Assembly (NCBI GenBank): GCA_023382675.1
Contig: JAHDWN010000003.1
Span: 156,038-220,037 of the forward strand
Direction: 5' to 3'
From: Anaerolineae bacterium
GTDB lineage: Bacteria; Chloroflexota; Anaerolineae; Aggregatilineales; Phototrophicaceae
DNA length: 64,000 nucleotides
In this document: positions 47,359 to 55,456 of the stretch, piece by piece
How the letters are laid out: each line of letters starts with the position of its first letter
Position numbering within the stretch: the first letter of the stretch is position 1
Notes under the pieces: model-generated
What the model saw: only the letters and a program-made list of their open reading frames with translations
Database searches by the model: none
Told to the model about the DNA's origin: nothing
Made by a program: the position numbers and the translations under genes

Positions 47359-48681
47359 ATGGCAGCTTCTGCCCGCCTGAGCGGGATGCGCGGCTTCACA
47401 CTCGTTTGGGCAGGGCAGTTCGTGTCGCTGCTCGGCACGGCGATGACACAGTTCGGCCTGACGATCTGGGCCTATCAGTTGACCGGCCAGGCGACGGCGC
47501 TGGCGCTGGTCGGCTTCTTCAACTTCGCGCCGACGATCATCCTCAGCCCGATTGCCGGGGCGCTGGTGGATCGCTGGAATCGCAAGCTGGCGATGATGCT
47601 CAGCGATCTGGGCGCGGGCGCTGCAACCATCGCCGTGTTCCTGCTCTACAGCTCCGGCAATCTGGAAATCTGGCATCTCTACGCTGCCGGGGCGGTCACG
47701 GGCGCGTTCCAGGCGTTTCAATTTCCGGCCTATTCGGCGTCGATCTCGCTGATGATCAACAAAGAGCAGTATGGGCGCGCCAGTGGGATGCTGGCGCTGG
47801 CCGATTCCGCCTCGACGATCCTTGCGCCGCCACTGGCCGGTTTGTTCCTGGCGCTGCTCGGCCTGAGCGGGATCATGCTCATCGACATTGTGACGTTCGT
47901 GTTCGCGATTCTGGCGCTGCTCGTCGTCTTCATCCCACAGCCGGAAGTGACGGCGGCGGGCGCGGAAGGGCGCGGCAGTCTGCTCGGCGAGGCGGTCTAT
48001 GGCTTTCGCTATATCGTCGCGCGCCCCAGTCTGCTCGGTTTGCAACTCGTCTTCCTGGCTATCAATCTGCTGGCGAGCCTGGCGCTGGCGGTCTTCGCGC
48101 CCATGATCCTGGCGCGGACGAACCAGGAGGCCAACGCGCTGGCGCTGACCCAGGCGGCGAACGGCGCAGGCGGCGTCGTTGGCGGCCTGCTGATGAGCGT
48201 CTGGGGCGGGCCGAAGCGGCGTGTGCATGGCGTGCTGCTGGGCATGGCCGCGAGCAGCCTGTTCGGCCAGATGCTGCTCGGTTCAGGCAGCGGCCTGTTC
48301 GTCTGGGTGGTGGGCGCTTTCAATCTGTCGTTCTTGATTCCGCTGATCAACGGCTCAAATCAAGCCATCTGGCAGGCGAAAGTCGCGCCAGACGTGCAGG
48401 GGCGCGTCTTCGCTGCCCGCCGCATGATCGCACAGTTAACCGTGCCGGTCGCGTTCTTGCTGGCAGGGCCGCTGGCGGATCGTGTCTTCGAACCGGCGAT
48501 GATGCCCGGCGGCGCGCTGGTGGATGTGTTCAGCGGCTTCTCCGGCGTTGGCCCCGGCGCGGGCATGGGCGTCATGTTCGTGATCTTCGGCGCGTTCGGC
48601 GTGGCGGTTGGCCTGGGCGGCTATCTGTTCCCGGCGGTGCGCGATGCCGAAAACCTGCTGCCGGATCACGGCGGAGGCTGA
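47359..48681 (+). CDS. MFS transporter (exporter type)
   Basis: A 440-residue major facilitator protein with 12 predicted membrane segments. TLVWAGQFVSLLGTAMTQFGLTIWAYQLTG is the first pair, PIAGALVDRWNRKLAMMLSDL the loop 2-3 motif (G-x-x-x-D-R-x-x-R/K), and NQAIWQAKVAPDVQGRVFAARRM a late cytoplasmic loop typical of the MFS_3/EntS-like exporters. It probably exports small molecules by proton antiport; substrate unknown. The start at 47359 fits the family; the upstream in-frame region overlaps the divergent tuf leader. Confidence 0.88.
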   Translation: MAASARLSGMRGFTLVWAGQFVSLLGTAMTQFGLTIWAYQLTGQATALALVGFFNFAPTIILSPIAGALVDRWNRKLAMMLSDLGAGAATIAVFLLYSSGNLEIWHLYAAGAVTGAFQAFQFPAYSASISLMINKEQYGRASGMLALADSASTILAPPLAGLFLALLGLSGIMLIDIVTFVFAILALLVVFIPQPEVTAAGAEGRGSLLGEAVYGFRYIVARPSLLGLQLVFLAINLLASLALAVFAPMILARTNQEANALALTQAANGAGGVVGGLLMSVWGGPKRRVHGVLLGMAASSLFGQMLLGSGSGLFVWVVGAFNLSFLIPLINGSNQAIWQAKVAPDVQGRVFAARRMIAQLTVPVAFLLAGPLADRVFEPAMMPGGALVDVFSGFSGVGPGAGMGVMFVIFGAFGVAVGLGGYLFPAVRDAENLLPDHGGG

Positions 48682-48698
48682 TCCCGGGGTGAGATATA

Positions 48699-48707
48699 TG
48701 GTATGCT
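48699..48707 (+). promoter_or_regulatory. Extended -10 promoter of the small-protein/HNH pair
   Basis: TGG-TATGCT fits an extended -10 element 27 bp upstream of the 83-residue protein gene, which also has a GAGGAGAG ribosome site. Confidence 0.45.
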
Positions 48708-48734
48708 AAATGCGGGTTTGAGGAGAGTCAGGCA

Positions 48735-48986
48735 ATGGCGGCAGTCCAGCCCCCGGCAGTATTGGACGAAATTCTGGAATTTCTGGCGCAAGGCCCTTCG
48801 CCTCAGGCAATTGTGGATTTCAAACCGTCTGAAGCGCTGGAACAACGCCTGGAGTATCTGCTTGATCGAAACCGGCGTGACGTGATTTCGCCAGAAGAGC
48901 AGGCGGAACTAGACGAATTCCTGCGCATGAATCACTTTATGACCATGCTGCAGATCCGCACGCGCAAGAAACTGCTTGGCAAATGA
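48735..48986 (+). CDS. Small acidic helical protein paired with HNH nuclease
   Basis: An 83-residue protein with no membrane segment: AVLDEILEFLAQGPSPQAIVDFKPSEALEQRLEYLLDRNRRDVISPEEQAELDEFLRMNHFMTML. It resembles short helical proteins often found just upstream of HNH or VapC-like genes and annotated as hypothetical or putative antitoxin. Its stop overlaps the HNH start (ATGA, 48983-48986), so translation is coupled. An antitoxin or inhibitor role is inferred from this arrangement alone. Confidence 0.65.
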   Translation: MAAVQPPAVLDEILEFLAQGPSPQAIVDFKPSEALEQRLEYLLDRNRRDVISPEEQAELDEFLRMNHFMTMLQIRTRKKLLGK

Positions 48987-49423
48987 GCGATGCTTATGTT
49001 AGCGCGGAAATGCGCCGTAGTGTTGCGCTTCGGGCCGGTGCTTGTTGTGAGTATTGCCTGCTAAAGATGGGGACAATCGCCTTTCCCTTTCAAATCGATC
49101 ACATCATTTCGGAGAAGCACGGCGGTGTCACATCTGAGGAGAACCTTGCCCTCAGTTGCATTTACTGCAATGCTTACAAAGGCAGTGATATTGCCTCTGA
49201 AGATCCCTTTACGGACAAGATCACCCGCCTCTATAATCCTCGTACACAAGTGTGGGAAACACATTTCCGACGTGATCATGTAACGATCGTCCCCTTAACA
49301 CCTGAAGGACGAGTCACTGTCAAGTTACTGCGCTTGAATGAAGAACGGCGTGTGCTTGAGCGCGAGGCATTGATCGAGATCGGCGAGTATCCCTGTCGAG
49401 TGTTGCAACCTGAACGGACGTGA
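48983..49423 (+). CDS. HNH endonuclease
   Basis: A 146-residue HNH nuclease. CCEYCLLKMG and LSCIYCNAYKG give the two zinc-binding Cys pairs. IDHIISEKHGGVTSEENLAL holds the catalytic His (DHI) and Asn/His of the beta-beta-alpha metal site. The C-terminal ~60 residues (WETHFRRDHVTIVPLTPEGRVTVKLLRLNEERRVLER) are the family-specific tail. The gene is AT-richer than its neighbours, consistent with mobility. With the coupled small protein it forms a putative nuclease/partner module; the DNA or RNA target is unknown. Confidence 0.88.
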   Translation: MSDAYVSAEMRRSVALRAGACCEYCLLKMGTIAFPFQIDHIISEKHGGVTSEENLALSCIYCNAYKGSDIASEDPFTDKITRLYNPRTQVWETHFRRDHVTIVPLTPEGRVTVKLLRLNEERRVLEREALIEIGEYPCRVLQPERT

Positions 49424-49563
49424 ATTCTGCGTATCGCGTTGATTTTGTGTCCAGGAATGAAAGGGATACCGTGTGAGTAGTAGGTATCAAAGCCACGCTT
49501 TTGCGTGGCCTATTTGAGCGTTTTATTCTGTCGTTTGCACACGCTATGACCGAGGGATGTTGA

Positions 49564-50376
49564 ATGCCGCCGCTGATCTTGATTACGAATGATGATGGGG
49601 TACGTTCGCCGGGACTGCGCGCGCTGGCCGAGGTGGCGGCGCGGATCGGCGACGTGGTGATTTCTGCGCCGGCCCGGCAGCAGACGAGCATGAGCCGGGG
49701 CTTCGACCACGGCGGTGATGCCGGGCGCATTCTGCAGATCGAGATTGCGCTCGATGGGCAGATGTATCCGGCTTACGGTGTGGTCGGTTCGCCCGCCATG
49801 GCAGCGGCGCACGGTGTCCTGGAACTTGCGCCACGCCTGCCGGATCTGTGCCTGAGCGGGATCAACTACGGCGAGAACGTCGGCTTCAGCGTGACGCGCA
49901 GCGGGACGCTCGGCGCGGCCATTGAGGCAGCCTCGTTCGGCATCCCCGCTATCGCCGTCTCGCAGGAGAGCCATCCCGATGCCCACTTTTCCAACGACTA
50001 CACCGAGATGGATTGGCACGTCGCTCAGGCCGTGACGGAGCAGATCGCCAGGCGCGTGCTCGAACGCGGGCTGCCCGCGGGCACCGACGTGCTCAACGTC
50101 AACGTCCCCGACGGCGCAACCCAGCAATCGCCGATCCGCTGGACGCGTCAGAGCCGCCACAACTATTACAGCTATGTCGAACAGCCGGTGCGTGACCGCG
50201 ATATGCCTTTCCGGCTGCGCACACAGCGCCTCACGCCGCCCGATGCCGAGCACGACAGCGATATTTATGCCTTCGCTGTCGAGCGCGCCATCGCCGTGAC
50301 GCCCCTGACCGCCGACCTGACCGCCTGCGGGTTCGCCGATGGCTGGCTCGGCGATGATGTCTCGATGCAGAGTTGA
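49564..50376 (+). CDS. surE: 5'-nucleotidase SurE
   Basis: A 270-residue SurE phosphatase removing phosphate from nucleoside 5'/3'-monophosphates. ILITNDDGVRSPGLRALAEV contains the metal-binding Asp10-Asp11. SAPARQQTSMSRG holds the conserved Ser. LCLSGINYGENVGFSVTRSGTLGAAIEAASFGIPAIAVSQE is the active-site block. VLNVNVPDG and W.....PL.AD complete the family pattern. The length is normal. Cytoplasmic; no operon partner, with the VOC gene 88 bp downstream. Confidence 0.95.
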   Translation: MPPLILITNDDGVRSPGLRALAEVAARIGDVVISAPARQQTSMSRGFDHGGDAGRILQIEIALDGQMYPAYGVVGSPAMAAAHGVLELAPRLPDLCLSGINYGENVGFSVTRSGTLGAAIEAASFGIPAIAVSQESHPDAHFSNDYTEMDWHVAQAVTEQIARRVLERGLPAGTDVLNVNVPDGATQQSPIRWTRQSRHNYYSYVEQPVRDRDMPFRLRTQRLTPPDAEHDSDIYAFAVERAIAVTPLTADLTACGFADGWLGDDVSMQS

Positions 50377-50464
50377 AAAGCGCCGAATCGCTGTTGCCAT
50401 AAGGCTGTCACACGGCTTTGATAAGCTGAGGGTGTCGAACGATTTCAGAGAGGGAGGCATCCTC

Positions 50465-50836
50465 ATGAGCAATGCGATCAACTGGTTCGAGCTTCCGGCG
50501 CGCGATCACGAGCGGGCGGCGAAGTTTTACGAAACGATCCTGGGCGCGGAAATGCGGCGCGAACTCTTCTTCGGCACGCCGAATGCCATTTTCCCCTACG
50601 ATCAGGGCGGTATTGGCGGCGCGGTCATCGCTTCGGATCGCATCCAGCCGGCCAGGGGCGGCACGCTGGTCTATCTCGACACGCGCGGCGACATCGATGG
50701 TGTGTTGAGCCGGGTTGAGGCGGCGGGCGGCAGCATCGTCTCGCCCAAGCAGCCGATCGGCCCCGTGGGCTACATCGCGATCATCGAAGACAGCGAAGGC
50801 AATCAGGTCGGGCTGCACCAACCGCTGGCGGATTAG
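50465..50836 (+). CDS. VOC-family (glyoxalase-like) protein
   Basis: A 123-residue vicinal-oxygen-chelate protein: NAINWFELPARDHERAAKFYETILGAEM is the first beta-alpha-beta unit and VGYIAIIEDSEGNQVGLHQP the last, with the Glu/His positions of the family. GGGAGG lies just before the ATG. Members include small dioxygenases, isomerases and resistance proteins; the substrate cannot be told. Single gene. Confidence 0.88.
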   Translation: MSNAINWFELPARDHERAAKFYETILGAEMRRELFFGTPNAIFPYDQGGIGGAVIASDRIQPARGGTLVYLDTRGDIDGVLSRVEAAGGSIVSPKQPIGPVGYIAIIEDSEGNQVGLHQPLAD

Positions 50837-50898
50837 CGCCACCACCATCATCTTGACCGAAGGGTTTGGCGCTGCCAGACCACAATCCATATGTTGTA

Positions 50899-50926
50899 GT
50901 ACGGGCGGGATATATCCCGCCCGTAC
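50899..50926. repeat. Perfect 28-bp palindrome (GTAC...GTAC)
   Basis: GTACGGGCGGGATA followed by its exact reverse complement TATCCCGCCCGTAC. A TTGTA precedes it, so the reverse strand ends CGTACTACAA, close to the CCCTACAA end of other palindromes here. Confidence 0.7.
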
Positions 50927-50977
50927 TTTGCCACACGCCGATTCGTGATCGAGGACGCGCGCCGGACGCAGCCGCGC

Positions 50978-50983
50978 TATAAT
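50978..50983 (+). promoter_or_regulatory. -10 element placing the transcript start at the ATG (leaderless)
   Basis: TATAAT ends 7 bp before the ATG at 50991. This spacing puts the first transcribed base at or next to the start codon, and there is no ribosome site. Confidence 0.5.
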
Positions 50984-50990
50984 CGTTAGC

Positions 50991-52331
50991 ATGAACGATT
51001 ACAGTCCTTCCAATCCGTATGCGTGCAGTGCGACCGATCAGACATTCGCGCCATTCGCCGGGCGCCAGGCCGCCTTCGCGCGGCTGCGCCAGCAGCTCAC
51101 CGACACGACGCGCAGCGGCGCACTGCTCGTGTTGGGACGCAGGCGCATCGGCAAGACGGCGTTCTTGCGCGCCTTCGACATGGCCTTCGATGACACATTC
51201 GTCGGCGTGTATCTCAATCTGCGCGAACTGACCGCGCAAACTGAGAGCGAGTGGTGGCTGAGCCTGGCCCAGGCGATCACGGAGCGGCTGATTGAGCGCG
51301 CATTTACGCTGAACCGGCTGATCGATCTGTCGCCGCCGGGGGATGATGCTCGCACCTGGTTCACGCAGACGTATCTGCCGCCGGTGCTGACGCTGGTCCG
51401 CCCGTTTCGCCGCATTGTGCTGCTGGCGGACGATGCGGAAGCGCTGCTTGACGCTGTCAGCGCCGGACATCTGGCCGCTGATACCATCACTTTCTTGCGC
51501 GAGCTGATCGATACACGCGCACGTCTGCACCTGACTCTCACACTCGACAGCGCCTACGAAGGTCGTATCAGCAGTTTGCAGCCGCTGGTGCGCCCCATCG
51601 ACGTGATCCGCCTGACGCATTTGAGCCAGGATGAAGTCCACTGGCTCCTGCGCGAGCCGGTGGAGGGGCGCTATCGGCTGGATGACACTGCGCTCGAGGC
51701 GGCCTGGCGGCTTACCGGCGGCGAACCGTCATTTGTCCAGGCCCTCGGCTGTGTGCTGTACCGCAGCGTCGAGGACGATTTGACCGCATCGCAGGTGACG
51801 GCAGAGGAGGTAAAGCAGGTCGCCGGGCAGGTGTTTAGCATGACGGCTGATGATCTGGGCCGGGCATGGGAGACGTTGAATTATCAAGAACAGCAGGCAC
51901 TGCGCGCCATCAGCCAACTGCAATATGCGCATCCATTGCGTCCCATCGATGCGGCAACGATTGCCCACTGGCTTGCGGATTCAGACGATCCCATCGATGC
52001 CACGGCGGTCAGTGCGACCATTCGCAGCCTGGAATACCGCGAGATGGTCAGACTGACTCCTGAAGGGGTTACACTCACGTCTGATTTGCTGCATCGCTGG
52101 CTGCTTGAGCGTGCCTATCCGGCGGCGCTGACGGCGGTCAGACGCGCCCCCGCTGCGTCCGAGGGCAGCCCGGCGCTGACACGGCGCAATCGCGGGCTGC
52201 GGCTGGCACTGCTGGTTGTGCTGCTGGCGATGCTGATTGTGGGTATCCTGCTGCTGACGACGCTGAGCAATCTGCCGCGCGACGAATTCCTGATCCCGCC
52301 GGAGCCGACCGTCACCCTCGTCGGCGAATAG
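50991..52331 (+). CDS. Tail-anchored AAA/STAND-like ATPase
   Basis: A 446-residue protein. Walker A is GRRRIGKT (residues 49-56) within FAGRQAAFARLRQQL...LLVLGRRRIGKTAFL, and RRIVLLADDAEALL is a Walker B-like strand with acidic pair. A winged-helix-like region follows (DLGRAWETLNYQEQQALRAISQL ... LEYREMVRLTPEGVTL) typical of the AAA_16/ATPase_2 group. Residues ~403-424 are a single C-terminal membrane helix (LRLALLVVLLAMLIVGILLL) with a short outer tail. It may act as a membrane-tethered NTP switch. Convergent with the kinase gene (3 bp gap). Partners unknown. Confidence 0.78.
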   Translation: MNDYSPSNPYACSATDQTFAPFAGRQAAFARLRQQLTDTTRSGALLVLGRRRIGKTAFLRAFDMAFDDTFVGVYLNLRELTAQTESEWWLSLAQAITERLIERAFTLNRLIDLSPPGDDARTWFTQTYLPPVLTLVRPFRRIVLLADDAEALLDAVSAGHLAADTITFLRELIDTRARLHLTLTLDSAYEGRISSLQPLVRPIDVIRLTHLSQDEVHWLLREPVEGRYRLDDTALEAAWRLTGGEPSFVQALGCVLYRSVEDDLTASQVTAEEVKQVAGQVFSMTADDLGRAWETLNYQEQQALRAISQLQYAHPLRPIDAATIAHWLADSDDPIDATAVSATIRSLEYREMVRLTPEGVTLTSDLLHRWLLERAYPAALTAVRRAPAASEGSPALTRRNRGLRLALLVVLLAMLIVGILLLTTLSNLPRDEFLIPPEPTVTLVGE

Positions 52332-52334
52332 CTG

Positions 52335-54179
52335 TCACTGCTCCATAGCGATCGCGCATTCGCCGTCGGCGATGCTGCACTCACCGTAGATGGTGTCCCG
52401 CCGCTGGACGACGAACCGGGCGTCTTCATCGCTGCTGTTGATCCAGAACCAGCGTGGCCGCGAGACCGACCGCCACGATTGGCGGTTGACGCAGTTCGGG
52501 CTGGGCGGAAGCTCTGTGAAAGCGATCACCCAGATCTGGACGCAGTCGCCAGGTTGCAATTGGGTCACGCTGAAGCTCCCGTTCGACCACTGATTCGCGT
52601 TGAATGTGCGCGTTGTGCCGTCAGCCAGCTCCTGCACGAACTCCACACCACTGAGGTCGATGGTGCGATTCGAGGTGTTGGTCAGAGACAGCAGCGTCGA
52701 GTCATAGTTCAACTGGAATGTTTCCTCACTGGATGCCGATGTGCTGGCCGCGCTAATGGCTGTGGGGCGCGCAGTCGCCGGTCTGGGGGTGGTGGTTGGC
52801 CTTGGGGTTGACGTAGGTGCAGCGGTCGAGGTCAGCGTCGGCGTCAGGGTGGGCGTCGGCGTGCTCGTCGTGCTGTTGGCCGCGAGCACAATCTCTGTTT
52901 GACCGCTGGTAACCACGGTTGTGGACGTTGGGCGTGGTCTTGTCGTGTTCGTCGCTGCACGAGTCGGCGTTGCCGTGGGCACAGATGTCGAGGTTAGTGT
53001 CGGCGCGTTCGTTGCCAGGACAACCACGGCGGTCGGCGAAGCGGGTTGTTGTAATGCGGTGCTTTGAGCCGCGCTTAGAATCCCGCCGACAAGCGCCAGA
53101 ACAGCCACAATGCCGATCCCCATCAGCCACCGCTTGTGATCTCTTTTGCCACTGAGGGCCGACGGCTTCGAGATTTGCGGTATTGGATCAAAGAGGGTTG
53201 ATCCATCCAGGCGTTCGTCTGAAGGCAGCGGCAGCGTTGAATTGGTTCCTTTTGGTTTCTCACCATCGGTCTTTTCCCGCTTGGGGCGCGCCAACACCAC
53301 GGGTTTTTCCGAGTAGGTGATATCGACGCGGCTGTCCTTCAGCGCCTTTTCTAAAGCCGCGATCATGGCGGCACCGTTTTCGAAGCGATCCTTTGGCTCT
53401 TTGCTCAAGCCCTTAAGCATCACGCGGTCGATCTCAGGTGTGAGTTCGGCATTGAATTGGCCTGGCGACGGCGGCGACTCGCGCAGATGCTGAAGGACGA
53501 CGCTCATGGCGGACGGATCATCGAACGGCACTTTGCCCGCCAGCATCTGGTAAATAACGACACACAGCGAGTAAAGATCGCTTTGCGGCACGGCATTGTT
53601 CGACGCCATCGCCTGCTCAGGCGCAATGTAATGCGCACTGCCGAACGTATTGCCGATTGATCCTTCCGGCACGCTCAACGCCAGCCCGAAATCGGTCAGC
53701 GTGGCGTGTCCGTCATGCGTCACCATGATGTTCGATGGTTTGATGTCGCGGTGGATCACGCCCTGTGCATGGGCGTAATCGAGTGCCTCGGCCATATCAC
53801 GGGCGATACGCAGGGTTTGCCCGTAGCTCATGCGCGTTCCGTTCTGAACGTGTTCACGCAGGATTTGCCCCAGGTCACAGCCGTCGATCAGCACCATCGC
53901 CATGTAGTAGAGATTGGCGAATTCACCGAACTGGTAGATGCCGACGATATTCGGATGGTGCATGTTGGCGATGGCACGGGCTTCGCGGCGGAATCGTTGG
54001 CGATATTCTTCTTCGGCTTCGGACACGAGCAGTTGGGCGTCAATGACTTTCACAGCAGCGTAGCGATCCAGGCGCGCATCATACCCTTTATAAACGCGCG
54101 CCATACCGCCACGACCGAGGATTTCGATGATCTTGTAGTCGCCCAACTGTTGATCGATAAGAGGATCAAAACTGTTCAT
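52335..54179 (-). CDS. Membrane serine/threonine protein kinase (PknB-like) with extracellular domain
   Basis: A 614-residue receptor-type Hanks kinase. Start at 54179 (MNSFDPLIDQQLGDYKIIEILG). Catalytic features: glycine loop GRGGMARVY, Lys44 in AAVKVI, Glu66, HRDIKPSN with Asp145, DFG with Asp163, and APEQ. Residues ~351-370 are one membrane helix. Then comes a ~110-residue Thr/Pro-rich stalk (TSTSVPTATPTRA) and a C-terminal ~120-residue beta-rich domain (LLSLTNTSNRTIDLSGVEFVQEL..., two NCV/GEC cysteines) not of the PASTA type. It probably signals envelope status by phosphorylation. A 17-bp palindrome just upstream may regulate it. Confidence 0.93.
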   Translation of the reverse strand: MNSFDPLIDQQLGDYKIIEILGRGGMARVYKGYDARLDRYAAVKVIDAQLLVSEAEEEYRQRFRREARAIANMHHPNIVGIYQFGEFANLYYMAMVLIDGCDLGQILREHVQNGTRMSYGQTLRIARDMAEALDYAHAQGVIHRDIKPSNIMVTHDGHATLTDFGLALSVPEGSIGNTFGSAHYIAPEQAMASNNAVPQSDLYSLCVVIYQMLAGKVPFDDPSAMSVVLQHLRESPPSPGQFNAELTPEIDRVMLKGLSKEPKDRFENGAAMIAALEKALKDSRVDITYSEKPVVLARPKREKTDGEKPKGTNSTLPLPSDERLDGSTLFDPIPQISKPSALSGKRDHKRWLMGIGIVAVLALVGGILSAAQSTALQQPASPTAVVVLATNAPTLTSTSVPTATPTRAATNTTRPRPTSTTVVTSGQTEIVLAANSTTSTPTPTLTPTLTSTAAPTSTPRPTTTPRPATARPTAISAASTSASSEETFQLNYDSTLLSLTNTSNRTIDLSGVEFVQELADGTTRTFNANQWSNGSFSVTQLQPGDCVQIWVIAFTELPPSPNCVNRQSWRSVSRPRWFWINSSDEDARFVVQRRDTIYGECSIADGECAIAMEQ

Positions 54180-54200
54180 GATTCGTTGTCTGAGAATAGA

Positions 54201-54217
54201 TGTCACATATTGTGACA
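54201..54217 (-). promoter_or_regulatory. 17-bp palindrome in the kinase leader (candidate operator)
   Basis: TGTCACATATTGTGACA has perfect 7-bp arms with a 3-bp spacer, 22 bp upstream of the kinase start and just downstream of the predicted transcript start. It resembles, but does not match, the CRP/FNR-type TGTGA-N6-TCACA layout, as the arms are inverted. Confidence 0.5.
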
Positions 54218-54232
54218 AGCGACCATAGATTT

Positions 54233-54238
54233 ATTATA
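54233..54238 (-). promoter_or_regulatory. -10 element of the kinase gene
   Basis: TATAAT on the minus strand 54 bp upstream of the start codon. The expected -35 region is only weakly matched. Confidence 0.45.
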
Positions 54239-54270
54239 GGCCTAACCGTGGCATACAAAGCGTGAGAAGG

Positions 54271-54570
54271 GCGATTTTCATAAAGAAATCGCAATGGTTA
54301 ACAACCGACCGCGCGCGCGCCGGTTTCTGTGCTGAAAGGGCGCTACAATCAAATCCAACCCGAGTCAGCGCTTCCATTGATTTGGAACATTTGTGACTGC
54401 TATTGTGACTGGCGTATGCGACGTGTAATGCAATGTGTGCTGGGCTGCGCTCGCCTGACAAGGGCGTTGGGGATCTGGCAGACCCGTGCAGAAACGCGGC
54501 GCGGACAGCATCGACGCCCAAAGCCGTAAGATCACACGCCTGAATTCTATGAATTTGCGTGTCGGTTTTG
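54271..54570. other. Intergenic stretch without a recognised gene
   Basis: It begins with a 7-bp-stem hairpin, GCGATTT-N8-AAATCGC (54271-54292). The rest, up to the LysM leader promoter, shows CG-repeats (CCGCGCGCGCGCC near 54308) and no protein with family features on either strand. I see no RNA gene in it. Confidence 0.5.
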
Positions 54571-54579
54571 TGTTAGAAT
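54571..54579 (+). promoter_or_regulatory. Extended -10 promoter of the LysM operon
   Basis: TGT-TAGAAT is an extended -10 element 222 bp upstream of the first LysM gene start. No -35 at 17 bp. It predicts a ~215-nt untranslated leader. Confidence 0.45.
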
Positions 54580-54585
54580 GAGCGT

Positions 54586-54800
54586 GTCGAGGACTAAGAA
54601 TTACAAACTGCAAATATACTGGCGTATTGGAAGCGACGCTCGCTGCGGGTTAGGGGAATTTTCGCTCTACGGCGAAATTGCCGGCGTGGGTTTTACTCCG
54701 GTAGAACTTGCGTGGTGCTCATGTGGACGGTGGGCGAAAACCCATTGTTCATCTAAATTGTTCGCTCGATTGCCATCTGTTTTGAAGGGGAGCTTTGTTT
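54586..54800 (+). promoter_or_regulatory. Long structured 5' leader of the LysM operon
   Basis: The leader can form a hairpin AATTTTCGC...GGCGAAATT (54658-54679) and an 8-bp long-range stem TGGGTTTT (54687-54694) with AAAACCCA (54737-54744). A local TGGG-CGAAAA-CCCA competes with the long stem. AAGGGGA near 54785-54791 is the ribosome site. No known riboswitch consensus was matched. Confidence 0.4.
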
Positions 54801-55403
54801 ATGCGTCGTCTGATCCTCGTCCTCACAGTTCTGCTGCTGTTAGCAATGTTTGCTCCGTCGGCGCTGGCGCAGACGGGCACGACCACTTACGTTGTTCAAC
54901 CGAATGACTCGCTCAGCGCGCTCGCGGCGCGGTATGGCATCACCGTTGACGCGCTCGCCGCCGCCAACAACATGACGGTCACAACCCGTCTGTATGTGGG
55001 ACAGAACCTGGTGATCCCGGTTGCCGCGCCGAGCGCCAATACGGGTTCGTACACGGTTCAGCGCGGCGACACGCTCGCCTCGATAGCGCGGCGCTTCAAT
55101 ACGACCACCCAGAATCTGATGCTCGCCAACGGCATCGCCAACCAGAACCGCATCTTTGCCGGGCAAACCTTGCGCGTGCCAGCAGCAGCAGTAGTGCAGC
55201 AGCCTGCGCCTGCTCAACCAGCGCCGTCGGGTAACTATGCCTCTGGCTATTATGCCTCTGGGCATTATCTCGTCCGTTATGGCGACACCATGCTGGGCAT
55301 TGCGCGCTATTTTGGCCTGTCTCCGTGGTCGATTGCGCAGGCAAACGGCATCTACAACTTGAATTTGATTTACGCCGGGCAGTGGCTGCGCATTCCGCGC
55401 TAG
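54801..55403 (+). CDS. Secreted protein with three LysM domains
   Basis: A 200-residue exported protein: signal peptide [21 protein letters not shown], then three LysM modules: [18 protein letters not shown]...[27 protein letters not shown]...FAGQTLRVP, and [18 protein letters not shown]...[21 protein letters not shown] linker lies before the third. LysM binds N-acetylglucosamine in peptidoglycan or chitin-like glycans. It has no catalytic domain, so it is a wall-binding structural or adaptor protein. It is 53 bp upstream of the LysM-glycosidase gene in one probable operon. Confidence 0.93.
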   Translation: MRRLILVLTVLLLLAMFAPSALAQTGTTTYVVQPNDSLSALAARYGITVDALAAANNMTVTTRLYVGQNLVIPVAAPSANTGSYTVQRGDTLASIARRFNTTTQNLMLANGIANQNRIFAGQTLRVPAAAVVQQPAPAQPAPSGNYASGYYASGHYLVRYGDTMLGIARYFGLSPWSIAQANGIYNLNLIYAGQWLRIPR

Positions 55404-55456
55404 ACGCTCCGCTCTGCAACATTTTATCGATACGTTCACCACAAGGAGTTCGCTTT

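Noticed and set aside
54600-54740. ydaO-type c-di-AMP riboswitch in the LysM leader
   Set aside because: Some G-rich resemblance, but the conserved 3' segment (GTCAGCTAACC) and core order are missing.
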